A stretch of 64,000 nt of DNA from Asterias rubens (GCF_902459465.1 NC_047068.1:19739195-19803194); one strand, 5' to 3'. Counted from the first letter of the stretch, positions 24,000 to 37,700 are shown. The notes: a model not told the origin generated them from the sequence alone. Program-made: numbers and translations.

Positions 24000-25668
24000 G
24001 AATGTACTTTTCTCAGCGCTTTTCTCAGCAGTCAGGTCATGGAGCTATAAATAAAATAGATACATGGTCAGGCCAGACTACACATGAATGATACTGATTT
24101 CCCGGATTTAAATTATAGCTCGTACACTGATGAGCAGTCTAAATGCTAAATGACAGTCAGGAACTAGCTAGCACTTGATTGTGCTGTTCGTAAAGAGTGA
24201 GACCAGGAGACTGAGGCTGTTTGCATAGTTTTCCCTTCCTTCCCACCGCCTTCCCTTGATGGGAAGATCATCTAACCCTAACAATCCCTAACCCTACAAA
24301 ATCAAACAGGCTAAAGTGTTGATAGATCAGGTATGGCCCACTTAGGATTGGGTGTTTGATTCTGTGGGGTTGTGTATCATTGCCATCTAGCAGTGCTGTT
24401 GAGATTTGATTGAATGGGTATGGTGGATGTGTCAAATGTAGTGTCTGGCATTGCTCTATCCTCAAAGGTCTACTGATGTGTAATTTTGTTTGAGTGGGGA
24501 AGGTTGAGGTGATTAGTATTAGGGTATGTGTGGGGATGGTGTGTGGCTTGTAGCAAACAAGTCACCAGGGTGACTGGTGGTAGTTAAGATTTATGTGTGC
24601 TTGTCCTTTTTTCTTGCCATAGGTCTTGGAAATGTTTACTTTGTAATAAACAATGCATAAGGCAGGTGGATGGACTCTGCCATTGAAATTGAGGTAGTTT
24701 CAAAAAGTAATTGTACTTTTTATTTGTTATTGTTATCTAAAAAAGCATATTTCACAAATTTGTATAAAATGTTACAAACAACAAAAAGGACAATGATGAT
24801 CTATGAAGCTAACAGTGCGAAACCCAAGTTGAGCTTCAAATGAACTGAGCCCTAACAAAAGTTTACTCCACATAAAAAAATAGTGTACAGTGTACATACA
24901 TAATTGTTTGATTATGTTGTATTAGGTACTCTGTGATTTCACTGATCTTTTTGTACACACACCATGTGTACACACTCCAACAAAATCAAACAAAGAAGGC
25001 CTGTTGGAGTTTGTTAGGTTGTGTATTCTCCCCTTTGAGCAGACTGTTTCATTTTGTTTGATTGGGTACAGTTCCCAGTACATGGTGGTAAAAGCTGTTA
25101 TTACAAAGAAACAAACATTGCTGGACAAAGTTTCTGAAATTCTGTGTTCATGCCAGCAGTGCAGTGGGCAGCATGGGCAGTGCCATCAAATTTTCTTTTG
25201 TTATGAAATAAAATAATATTTTAGTCAGTCAAAAATGAGAATGAGATATTTCTTTTTTGTAAAATTGAGTGAGAAAGTGGTTGCAGGATACAGAAAGTTT
25301 TCCAACTGTTGAGGCACAAGACTAATCCCGGAGATCTACTTTTATTCATGTAAAAAAAAAAGAGTTCATATTGCAAACTTGAAATATTACGTCGTCACAA
25401 ACTAGAATTTTTTTTGATGAATATGGAATAGCAGCGACTTGACCATTTTAGTTTGTTTTAAGTTTGTTGTCTTTTTTTGTTGATAAAAGTTTTATTAAAA
25501 CAACTTGCATGTAAATTTTGGACATAGATGTTTGATATTCGTTTTGGTATTTACGACATTTCTCCTTTTTTTTATTTAGATAGATATTAATGGAGGTTGC
25601 TCAGCAGAGTCTGTGATGAGACTCGACGACATCGCACCAAATCCTGCAGACACTTCTCTTTTGGTCCA

Positions 25669-25716
25669 ATGATTGGAATTATGAGTAGCCCGCCTAGCAA
25701 GGCCAGTTCTGGCCAG
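25669..25716 (+). CDS. ATAD5: ATAD5 exon 1 (putative start)
   Basis: ATG at 25669 (or the in-frame ATG at 25681, with A at -3) reads MIGIMSSPPSKASSGQ to a donor GCCAG|GTAAAC, phase 0. That matches the phase 0 acceptor of exon 2. An in-frame TAA at 25588 and a strong acceptor at 25578-25579 suggest a leader exon is spliced on upstream. No homology supports this short peptide, so it stays tentative. Confidence 0.45.
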
Positions 25717-28700
25717 GTAAACATCATCTCATTGCAATAATAGATTAATCCCAACCACCCTACAATTCTGGCCATATCTCGTTGGGCCCCCCCTGCCCCC
25801 TTTCAATGTTGTTCCAATGTGTGGTCTTCTTCTACGTTACAGTCAACATTGAGCAGGGGGACGGAGGGCGGGGGAAACTTGTTTATTGTCAATGGGAAGT
25901 GGACAGGGAATGGTTTTGTTGACGATAGGAATGGGTGGCCCAAGGATTGTAGGGCCCACACACCATTCGCTCCTTGCATGGTCAGTCATTTGCGTGTAGA
26001 GCCTCAAATTGGAAACAGCAATGAACTCTATTATAAGTGTAGCGGTCATGGTTTTATTTTAAAAAAAGTGGTGGTATAAAACCAAGACCGTGTAATGACA
26101 CTTTCATTCAAGTAACAATAATAATAGCTAATTGTATAGAATGAATTTCATAACTGAAAGAACTTGTGCTTTACAAAAAACAAAAGGCAAAGAGCAACAA
26201 ATTAGCAAACAAAACACTAATATAATAGGCAAGCAGAAGGATTAAACTGAACAATAGGTAATAGAAAAAAAGTTTAAACGCACAATACATCAAGTGAATA
26301 CACGCCTTCTGGGATTCCAGTGGGGATTAAGATGATATGTTGGACTGTTGACAGCCACAAATCTCTTGAGTGGTTCTCTGTATATCCTAACGTTAAAGGA
26401 TCGTATCAGTCCGTTATTATGATGGCTGATTGTAAAAACTACAAGCTGAAAAATTACCTGCAAAGCTACTTCCTAATAACATTTAACATAAAAACTTTGT
26501 TTTGATTTGTTGTTTTAGCCACATGCAGATGAGGAGGGTGATGATGCAAACATTAAATCACCATCGAGCGGGGCAGTTAAGAACTCAACAATAACGTCTT
26601 TCTTTAAGCCAAAGACACCAAAGTTAAGCCCCGAAAACTGTGTTATTCATCCAGGTAAATCAAGGACTGCCCAAGAATCTGTCAGGACAGGAGATGATGA
26701 GTGTCAAAGGTTATTAAAGGTCAGTGGTGAAGGTCGGAAGGAGATTGGTGAGGAGCCAAGGAAAAATGACACTAAGAAAGCAAAGTCATGTGACACTTCC
26801 CAAAGAGGAGCCTCTGTCAAGCCTAATAAGCTTCAAAGGTCAAAGGTCACACACAGAGAGGACGAAGGTCAAAAAGCAATTGGTGAGGAGCCAAGGAAGA
26901 GTGATACTAAGAAAGGGAAGTCATGTGACACTTCCCAAAAAGGAGCCTCTGTCAAGCCTAATAAGCTTCACAGGTCAAAGGTCACACAGAGAGAGGAAAA
27001 TATTGGCATCAAGCAGGCTAAGAGTGAGGCAAAAGCGGCAGAAGATGGGATACAAGCCTCAAAGCCTGAAGGAAAAGGCAGCCAACCTTCAAATAGAAAT
27101 GAAGTCAATTATCCACGGAATTCAGCATTTGTCAAACAGGAAGAGAAGTCTTCAAAGAAACGGAAGAAGGAAGATGAGATGGACTCAAGTTTGGAGGATT
27201 TTGAGACTGATTCGAGGATGAAAAAAAGAGCCGCCCTGGAAGATGGAAAAACTAAAGATGCTAACCAGTCATCAGCAGTGTCTTCTGAAAAGGATATGAT
27301 ACTACCTAAATCAGAAGAAGTTTTGGATAAGAAAGAAGATGGTGGACCTTCAAAAATTATTTCATTCTTAGATTTCTTGAATGAATCTTTGGGGGAGGAG
27401 CAAACACCAAGTGCCCCTGTTTCATCAGACTGTGGAGTAGATTCTTGCGAAAGGGCCGATCCAGTTCAAGAACCAAACAGTCAATCAGACAGTTGTTTTG
27501 GAACTAAATCGCATGCTGGGAACGATGTCCAAGGTACTTCTGTAAAAGGCCCAAAGACTACCAAAAGGATCTCACCGGAGAAAAGTAAAATAAAAACTGC
27601 TGAATCCGACAAGAATGTACCAACCAAGAATAGTTCACGGAATAAACTGACTACTAAGAAGTCAAATAAAACAAATACACATAAGGAGTCAATAAAGAGC
27701 CTGAAGACTGTTGAAGAAAGTCCACATAGTAAACCCCTTACCATGAAAGAAACAGTAGTAAAAGAAGACAAGCATTCAATAGAAGACTCCTCAATGGGTC
27801 TATGTAATGACGACAGTGTGTTGACAATTTCTTATTCTGAGTTCTTAGATGATGGATCAAGCTGTACGCCAGCAAAGCAATCACAGCTTCCTTGTTTGTC
27901 CGCTAAGAAAAAAATTGTGAAAGTTGAGGCTGAAATCCACAACCAACCTCACTTGAATAGTTTGAGTGCTTCAGTTACAAGCGATACTAGTCTGATAGAT
28001 TTGTGCCTTTCTCCTGAGGAAACGTCAAGCAAACACTCCAATGGGAGAACTTCTAACGTGGTTGTGAATATTTCAGATTTAGATCTGAGAATTGTTTGCA
28101 CAGACGAGATATCAGCACCAACTACTTCTAAATCGAAAACAGTCTACAGCATCTTCCAGAAAAAAGGTCCCACAGAAAACCAAACAAAAACTGACTTGAG
28201 CACAAATTCAAAAGAAGAGGCGAAAGCTGAGCAAGAAATATCTCCTGTCAAACGTAAACGCGGACGACCAAGGAAAAAACCTCAAGATGTGGTTGCCAGT
28301 GAAGCAGATGATACAAATGATGTGAATCAAAAGAACAACGAACCTCTGACAAAAGAATTACCCCAAAAAACAAATAAGAAATCATCTAAGAAAGCTCTGT
28401 TTAATGATGAGACAGAGGCACAACTAACAGAAGAGGAGTTTGAAGGGGAAGTGAGCTTAAAGAGGAGTAAAAGGCAACAACTGACGAGAAGGAAGAGTAT
28501 TGCTGCTGAGGGTAATGGAAAAAGATGTCATAAAAAGTCTTCTAAGGTTCCAGATTCGACTGTCATCACCTCTACACCAAAGTCAAAGAACAATAAGGTC
28601 AGGAAAACTCATTTTATTTTAATAGATTATTATTATACTTTTTAAGCCACAGATTTGCCCACAATTATAAATTGACATTGAAACAACATATGCTTTGAAT

Positions 28701-31700
28701 CTTTGCAAAAGTATGTGCATGTAAGTGAATACAAAACCCAATGTGGTCCAGTGTTGGTTAGACTGCAGGACTTGCAATTACAAGGTTGTGGGTTCGAATC
28801 CGTCCGAGCTAACCGCTGATTTCAAATGACAAGTATTGTTGTCTACTTACTGATTCACAATATCTTGATTTGTGCAACTCACAATCATAGATATTAAACC
28901 CATGTTTGTGTTCTGAGAGAGATTGGTTGTTGCCGGCTTGATATTTGTATGGCTGTTGCCAGCTTGGTGTTCATATCCCCTTGTGGGATTTTGCCGAGTT
29001 CTTTTGATGGGAAGATCATCTAAACAAACAATAAACAGACAGTGTCTCCCTTGGTGAGGATACTAAGTGATCACAAACCCAAATAAAAAAAGTTTACTGA
29101 TGGTACAATTTGAACACCTAAAACACCAATGCCCTTTTCTAATATTGCAGGAGATAAAAGCTCAGCAATTATTGCGGAGAGCTAAGTCTCGACAGAAGAA
29201 CAAAGCCACTACGCCTCCATCCTGTGAAGTGAAAGAAATGGACCAATCCGCCATTAGTCGTCCACAGAGTGACAAGCAGCAGAAGGTGACAAAAGCGGCA
29301 CAATTATTGCGTAGAGCGCATTCTCGACAGATACATAAAACCACTCCAGCCTGCAAAGTGACAAAAGTTGACGGATCTTCCAAGACGATTTCAAGGAATG
29401 ATAATCAGAAGTTCTGTTCCTCGAGACAAACACCAGAAAAGGAAACTAAGAAGAAGAAACCAAGGGATCTGTCTGAAGTGTTAGGGAAGAAAGCGGTCGC
29501 CAAGAAAGAGGTCGTGGAGGACAATAAAGTAAAGCAAACAACAAAGCGGGTAACGGTGAAAGAAAAACCTCTTCCAGGAGAAGTTGAAGAGAAAAGAAAA
29601 CGTAAGTTTATATTTTGACATGTATTGACCCATCAATGTAGAATTCGTCCAGTAGCATGTCCAACATCAAGACTAGAATACATGTTTGACTGTATTGTAT
29701 GTCAAATGTGTATTTGACTGTTCTGCCAACTAGTGAGACAATTTAAATGAAATTTTCTGAAAGCATTCTCAAAAAATTCCCCAAACAACAAATTTTAACA
29801 TTGATCCCAATTGTTTTCTTTGGTATCGACAGCAGTTGCCTTGGCATCCATGTTCACCAAGGAAGGACGACTTGCTCTCGCCAAAAAGCAGAAGTCCCAA
29901 GGGAGTTTGAACCTTGACCCCTGTGTGATATCCATGGAGGATGAGACGAGTAGGGACAGCGTTAGGAGCGAGAGCAGCGTGGATTGGGGAGATAGAGGGC
30001 TCAGCTCTGTCATCCTACGCAAGGAGAGTGATTGCGATCGTTACTACCCACCATTTCCAACAATCAGTCATGTATTTCAAATGGGTAAGGTTAAGGCTAT
30101 TTTTGTATTTGGTTTGCTGTAACACCATGTGTGTATCTATTTGCCAGGTAGATTATCTTCTTTTGAGAACTTGTCTTGCTTTAAATTTTACTACCACTGA
30201 GTAGATTTTCGGAATTTGTGAGACTTCTTATTTCTGAAAAGAACTGTCCTGCTTCATTTTTCATCAATACTACCTGGGCGGGAAGGTGAAAAATAGACGG
30301 GGACTACTACTTTCGCTTTAGTGATTCGAGGGGAGTTCTCGTTATTAGCTTCACTACCGTGGAGTGAGTTCTAAGTGGTCTCAACGTTTTGACACGCTTG
30401 CTCTAGAGGAATTTAATCGTAAAGGGTTTTCATAGCCAGGACCTTGAAATAGGGCAGGCCTCGAAATAACTCATGGCACCCACATTAATCACCATGGTGC
30501 CCTGCAGTATTGCTGTGATGCCCTTGGCAAAGATTGCTACAAACTTACATTTTCCTCAAAGAAGTTTCCGGTGCCATGCTGTTCCTCATTGATGAGCGAA
30601 ATTCATGGACTGATAGGGTGTCCAGACTTTCTTCGAATAAAGCAGGCCTCGAACTGCAGAGAGTTTCTCATATGGCTGAAAGATTTTCCAATGAAAGTGC
30701 TCTTTGCAAAATGAGAATGACCTTGCCCTCTGAAAGATGAAATTTTAAGGCCTGTAAATGGGGAGTATCGATAATTTGAAAGTGAAAATCTATGGACGAC
30801 AAATATCAAATGTTCTTCTCTAACATTGTCATTCTTATCTTCTTCCCTAGATCAAGAAATGACAACCGACTTGAACTGGTGGAAACTGCCTGCTCCGAGG
30901 ACTTTCGGAAAATTCTCAATTAAAGATGTCATTGTGCACTCAAGAGCCGGCCAGCGCCCTTTGAGACTTGGGGAGTTTTCCCTGTGCAGATGTATTGAAA
31001 GTGGTGTAGACGTGTCAAAGGTGAAACCCCTAAAACTATCAAAACAATTTTAGTTCTTTTCACATAACAGCAAAAGCATCATTTTGTAACATCCTAATGC
31101 ATGTTATTATAACACACTGCTGTTTTGTATTGATGTTATATGCTTCATCACATATTTGAGAATGTAACATGAAAGCATATGGATTAAGAATATTGTCCGA
31201 GTCATTTTACTCAATCGTTTACACAAAATTCAGATTATTACACGCTTGACTGCATTTCCACCATACATGTCAAAATTTTGAACTGTTGAAAAGACCTCCA
31301 ATATTGATCATATTAAAGCCATTGGACACTTTCGGTAAACAGTATTGTCCAAAGGCCCACTCTTCGTGTATCACAACTTATATATAAAATAACAAACCTG
31401 TGAAAATTTAGGCTCAACCGGTCATCGGAGTCGGGAGAAAATAACGGAAAAACCCACCCTTGTTTCCGCAAGTTTCGCCGTGTCATGACATGTGCTTACT
31501 AAAATCCAATATTCTCGATGTCGAGAATTGATAATATTGTTTTAATGTTTTCTCAAAAAGTAAAGCATTTCATGGAATAATATTTCAAGAGAAGTCTTTT
31601 ACCATTACCATCTGTAAACCCTGTAAGTTATTTGTAAATCTGTGATTTTTTAATTGTTTTCTGTTCCGAAAGTGTAGAATGGCTTTAAGAGGAATTTGAT

Positions 31701-34700
31701 GTTTTAGTTTCCAACATCTTTGCACACTAGTGTGACCTGTTGTTTGGAACATTGCATTGTATAATTGAACTATGCCTGAGTAGAAATTCCATATCAGACA
31801 CGCTTGATCACTTTGCCAGGCAGTCATTCCTCATAAAAGTTGGTAATTCCTCAAGCAACATTTGTCTGTATCTGTAGCAGTTGTACTGTGGTTTTACAAA
31901 AAGATATTAACTGTTTCCCTAACTAATTACACTTTGCAGAGCTTTAGTGGTCACCGTGAGCTGGGCTATGATCTCCAGAGGTTAATCCTAAGCCAGATCA
32001 AGGAGGATAATCCACGGTTCCCGGTCAACAGGGTCTTCAAGCGTTACCTTGCTAAACGGAAAGGTGAAGCAGCATTGCCTAAAGTCAGTCAAGGTAAGGA
32101 TTAGAACAGAGTTCCACCAAAACTTGTTTATGTTGGTCTTGGCAGACGATTCAGCATTTTACCTCCCTTGAGACTACCAACAACTTGGCCGGCCTAGCGA
32201 AATCGACCTCCTGTGGCGTGAGGCTGTAGGACGTGGACACAGGAGATCATGCGCGACGGACCCTTGCTGTCTCTGTGGTTGATTGATTGATTGATTTGAG
32301 ACTACCAGGGGCCAATATCATGGCACTGCTTACCTTGGAATTATGCGCTAATGGCGCTCCCTTAAGCCTTTTTGTTTGTGTGGTTTAAGATTTCCACAAA
32401 TGTTCCTTCTAAATACATTGCACATTCAAATGGAAGCAACCAACGGGCGTGGAATCACACAGGGGCCATGGCCTCTGTTGCCCTTTGTCTTGGCCGTGGT
32501 GCTTCTTTAACAGTTTCCCAATACATTGCACATTCAAATGGAAGCAACCAACGAGCCTGGAATCACACAGGGGTATGTTGCCTCTGTTGCCCCATGTCTT
32601 TCAACAGTTTTCCCATAGATTTTAAGATTTTGCAATAGTAGTGCACTTAGCAAAATGAAAGTGGTCTTGCCCCCCTCAAAGGTAAAATTCCAGGCCTGAG
32701 CTAAAGAACTGTTTCCATCACTGTCTTGTTGATATTGTTCTATTTCTTGCCTTTTCTGAGAAGCAGCCCCCAAACTAAAGAGTGGATTACAAGAAGACGC
32801 AGGGTTCACCAAGCTCAAGTCAGAGAAGCCGTCCTCGGCCAAACGCAAGTCAGACGTCCCAGAGCAGCGAGAGAATTCCAAGCGGAGGAAAGTCTCACAG
32901 CAAGACTCGGCGGAGAACTCTGAAACAGGAGTCGTCCAGAGGATACGATTAAGGAGAAGAAGTAGTAGATGGGTCATTAAGGGTGAGGAAGAAAACAATT
33001 GTTCTTGGTTTTGTTAACAAGTCCCTCAAGCGGCAGGCCCCCATAAAAAGGAGCCATGTTGTATCTGTGTTTTTAACAACTTAAACCATCATGCAACCAG
33101 GAGAAACTCAACTATATATCAATATCACTCAGATACTGATTCTATTTTGATATCAATATCACTGGTTTCACTTTTTTAATCATACCACAAATATCAATAT
33201 TTATTTGCTTGAAGTTTCTTTTAAAGAGGATGTTTAATTGTCATGAGAGCAATATGGTTGTGTTCATTTAAATACACTTTCTGGTTAGCACCAGAAACTG
33301 GTTTCTCATGGAAACTGTTTTCCCAAAATGTCACATCATCTATGATGGTGCCAGGCAAGTTTCATTTGGAAAATTTTTAAAAATTCATTGGATTATTGCA
33401 ATTTTGCACCACGGACAAGAACAGCTCAAACAGGGAGGCTACGGCCTCTGAAGCCCCCAGGAAGGCCTTTCTAGTTTTGCCTTTGTCCTGAAGACGATCC
33501 GAACGTACTGATCGACACCTTGACTCATTAATCACTGGTTCTTTTAAGAACCAACACTACTCAAAAGAGAAATTCACTTGTTACCGCAAACCTCTCTTAG
33601 TTTTCACTTCTTATTTTTCACATGTTAGATGATGATGAAGAAGAAGAAGAAAAGAAAGAAGACGTCGCCAAGAAGTCAAAGCTCAGAAGAAGTTCCCGGG
33701 AGCCGCAGCTGGTAGCCAGTAGCAACGGAGATCACAATGATGGTGGTGCAAAGAATGGAAGGGCTTTAAGGACAAGGAAAGGGAAGAATACAGCCAAGGA
33801 TACAGCAGGGAAGGATGGGAAGAAAGAAGGAATCACCAAAATGGACGAAGCAAAGATTCAGGAAAATCAAACTGGTAAGAATCTTTGTTTAAAGGCAAAG
33901 TAACACTCTTTAATCAAGGTTGCTGGCATAAACCTTTTTTTTTTGCCAACACTCTTGAGTTTGACAAGCTCAAATTCTCAATCCGTAGTTTGTATATGAT
34001 GGGCCAGTGAAAAGATTGAGCCATATAATATGTTTCTACCTTAACACCCATGCGTTAAGCATTGTAGTATATGCGTTAAGCATTGTAGTATACATACTAG
34101 CTCGGGCTTATACTAATTCTGTAGAAAAAAAAACATTCTTCGGTCAAGTCACTCGTGTGGAATTCAAACCCACAACCTTTTTTAGCAAAACGTAATTACA
34201 ATTGTTTTTTGTTCCCATCAAGACAAGCTAGCTAGCCTTGCATGGACAGAGAAGTACCAGCCAGCGTGCAGTGCTGAAATGATCGGCAACGCAGCAGCTA
34301 TGAAACGTCTGTCTGGATGGATGATGGAATGGAAGAAGAGAACAGCGAGAATTAAGAAGAAGATGAAAAAACAGCGAGGCAGACAACAGAACAAGGCATT
34401 CCTTGGTGAGTACTGAGTTGAGACTGACAGTGATTCAAAATGTCAGGGCCCAATTTCATTGCTCTACTTACCATAATCAAAGAATCTGTGTTTACCGAAG
34501 CAGGGAATTCTGCGCTTATACATCTATTGTATTTCATGTTTTGGCAGGGATGATGATAAAAAACACAAGTGCTCTTATCCGTTCAGCCATGACACGCCAC
34601 AATTTAGCATTGAGAGGGATGAGAAACTTTCCTTCCTAAGTGATTATGATGATAACAGAGCTCTACTTCCAATTTTATAACTCATTTTATACATGTTTGT

Positions 34701-37700
34701 CATAGTTTTGCCGGCAGAGGATAGTGACAGTGATTTTGACATTTGGAGTGACAGTGACAATAGTGACAGTGATAACGATGACGATTCTCTTGGTAATTCC
34801 ATGATGCTTACTGGTCCTACTGGGTGTGGAAAGACGGCTGCTGTGTATGCATGCGCAAGGGAACTCGGCTTCAAGGTAAAACTAAACAGTCAACCTGTTA
34901 TTATTTCTTGCTAAAGGATCATTTCAAATACCCTCACTCTCCTGTTTAAAGACACTGGACTCTATTGGTAATAAGCTATTTGTGAGTTAAATTTGAATAA
35001 TGTCTGGTACAATGACTTGCTTAGTTACAATGCACCCTTTACATTTGAATTCCTCAGACTATCGATACAGTTGCTACACCACGTGATTAGGGGCAAGGTT
35101 TTGTTTAGCAACCTTCGGATGAGAAAACCCTAGTACCATTGTGTCATACACATCCATTCAGAATTGTGTATAGGTGTTCACTGTCTCTTCTGTAATTACG
35201 CAAACACTTGCCCCTGATCACTTGGCGTAGCAACTGTCTCAAAAGTCAGAGGAATTCAAAAGTAAGCGGTGCATCGTAACTAAGCGAGTCATTGTACCAG
35301 ACTTTATTCAAATCTAACTCGCAAATGGCTTATTGTCAAAGACCAGCCTCTCACTCTGTGTATCTCAATATATGCATAAAATAACGAACCTGTGAAAAAA
35401 ATTGAACTCAATTGGTTGCGAGATAATAATGAAGGAAGAAACACCCCTTGTCACACGAAGTTGTATACTTTCAGATGCTTGATTTCGAGACCTCAATATC
35501 TAATTCTGAGGTCTCGAAATCAAATTTCTTCTTTCTCGGAAACTACTTTACTTTAGAGGGAGCCGTTTCTCACAATGTTTAATACTATCAACAGCTCCCC
35601 ATTACCCCTTACCAAGTAAGTTTTTATGCTAATAATTATTTTGTGTAATAACCAATAGTGTCCACTGCCTTTAAAGGGAAGGCATTTGGTAATCACTCCT
35701 CAAATTAATTTCAACAAGAAAACTTCTTTGGTGAGATGTACTACAGCTTTCGATAGGATGAAGCATTTTGAGAAACATTTTCTTTTAAAAGTAATGCGAT
35801 AATGGAAAAGAAGAAGACAAATATTATCCCCTGAAATTTGAATCTGAGAAATATTACTGTCAGAAACGAATCTTAGATTGTGTATTCCAATTGTGGATTT
35901 GTCTTCCTTTGGGACATAACTGCTTTTCTTGCTACCTTTTGAAATGAAAGTTTCACAGGTTAGATTTATTGTATAATCTACATTTATATAACAATAAAAC
36001 GACCAAATAGTTCCTAAAACCAAATGTATGCTGTGCCTTTAAAAATGAACATAAAAGAAAGTTGCTTTGAAAAATTAATTTGTATTAAGTTTCAGAAGTA
36101 AACTCTCTTTGGTTCTGCAGGTATTTGAGGTGAACGCATCTTCCAAGCGCACCGGGAGGCAGATACTGGCTGACCTAGGAGAAGCTACCCAATCACATCA
36201 TCTCTCAACAAATCACTATGGCAACAACAACAGCTCCCTGAAGAGTTTCTTTCCATCCAAGTCCCCGTCGAAGACTGGCGACAAGAAGGAAGTGAAGAAG
36301 GCTACACCTATCCCAAAAGCCTTTGCAGCTTTTTACAAAGCTGGAGCCAAGGCTACATCAGCCAATCAGAACACCAAAACAAGCAAAGGTGATTATAAAC
36401 AACTCTTTTTTTTTTCAAAGACTCCTTTACCAACAAACTTTTTTTCTTCATTTCGAGCCTCTGGTGTTTCAGTTGAATTGTTGTAGTGAGTGTTCATTCC
36501 TGTAACACCCAAGACTAGATGAATGGTTGCTGCCCATGTTTTCAGAAAGTTTGATATTAATTGTAAAGTCACAACTCTGTAGCGCTAATAGATAATAGTT
36601 TTGCATCAGGGATTAAGAACATAATTTGATTTTGCCCTTACATCAATGATTATTAAGCACTGTATACTCACATGAAAATCACTCGCATGGGATTTGAACC
36701 CACGACCTTTGCATTGTTAGAGCAAATGTCTTACTACTAGACCACCGAGCTGGTTCGTTGGCTAGTGGCAGTTCAAACCCTATGTGTTCCCAGGTCAAAA
36801 TTCCAGTTGAACCTAGTTAACTGGGGTCAACTGGTTCAACTGGATAGTGATCAAACTCATCCATTTTCCATATTAATCAACTGGTTTGGACTAGGTTTAA
36901 CTGTGTTCAACTAGGTTGAAATTATAAACCAGTTGGTCTCTGTCCATTTTCCATATTAAACCAACTGGTTTTAACTGTGTTTAACTAGTTTATCAACTGG
37001 TTTCAACTAGTTCCAGTTAAACCCAGTTTAACTAGGTTCAACTGGAATTTCGACCTGGGTTAGCAGTGGGTACTGCAATCATCTTGGGTTCGATTCCTAC
37101 CTGAGTGATTTGCCTGTAGAAGCAACTTCAGAACGTAAAACATTATGGTTTGTATTGGCCTCATACTTATCGGTACTTGGCCCATGCAGCTGGTTTACAT
37201 TTTAGGCAATATTTCTGCTTTTGAAAACAATAATATTTACCTATAAACTTTCTTTGAATTGTTGAATAATTTCTGCAGGGAAGTGTTTTACATTTTTGTA
37301 TTACTTTTTATCAAAATTCAGCTACAAACGAGACTGCCAAGAAGGCGCAAAACAAAACGAAGCCTGGACCAAAAAGCAAGGAAGCTACAAACCAGAAACA
37401 ACCAGCGGCGATCTCAAACGCTACAGAGAGTGTATCAGAACAACGACTAACCAGCACCTCACTTATTCTGTTTGAAGATGTAAGTATTGCACATAAGTTC
37501 ATGCCAGGCATGGCATTCCATTCTGTCAAGTTTACATGTAGGACCACTTGCTGTCAGGAAAAGGCTTATTTTTTTTACAGGAAATTATTTGAGGCACCAA
37601 GGTCGTTTACAGAAGGTTATGGTAAAATACTTCTCTTGAAATATTATTCCATGAAATGCTTTTCTTTTTGAGAAAACATTAACAAAATATAAATTCTTGA

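Larger units (their letters stand above)
21410..25668. other. Intergenic/5' region between NUBP2 and ATAD5
   Basis: Probable divergent promoter in its first 300 bp, then AT-rich sequence with repeats at 22914-23999 and 23234-23341. Contains a G run (23391-23404) and motif pairs around GATGGGAAGATCATCTAA (24260 and again near 29010). No coding exon was recognised before 25580. Confidence 0.55.

Noticed and set aside
25819..26079. ATAD5 exon candidate between exons 1 and 2
   Set aside because: The ORF overlaps another on the opposite strand, has no ATAD5 similarity, and exons 1 and 2 already join in phase without it.
26724..27221. 165-codon plus-strand ORF
   Set aside because: It overlaps ATAD5 exon 2 in another frame. 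The exon frame continues without stops into the conserved part, so this is a shadow produced by the 135-bp duplication.
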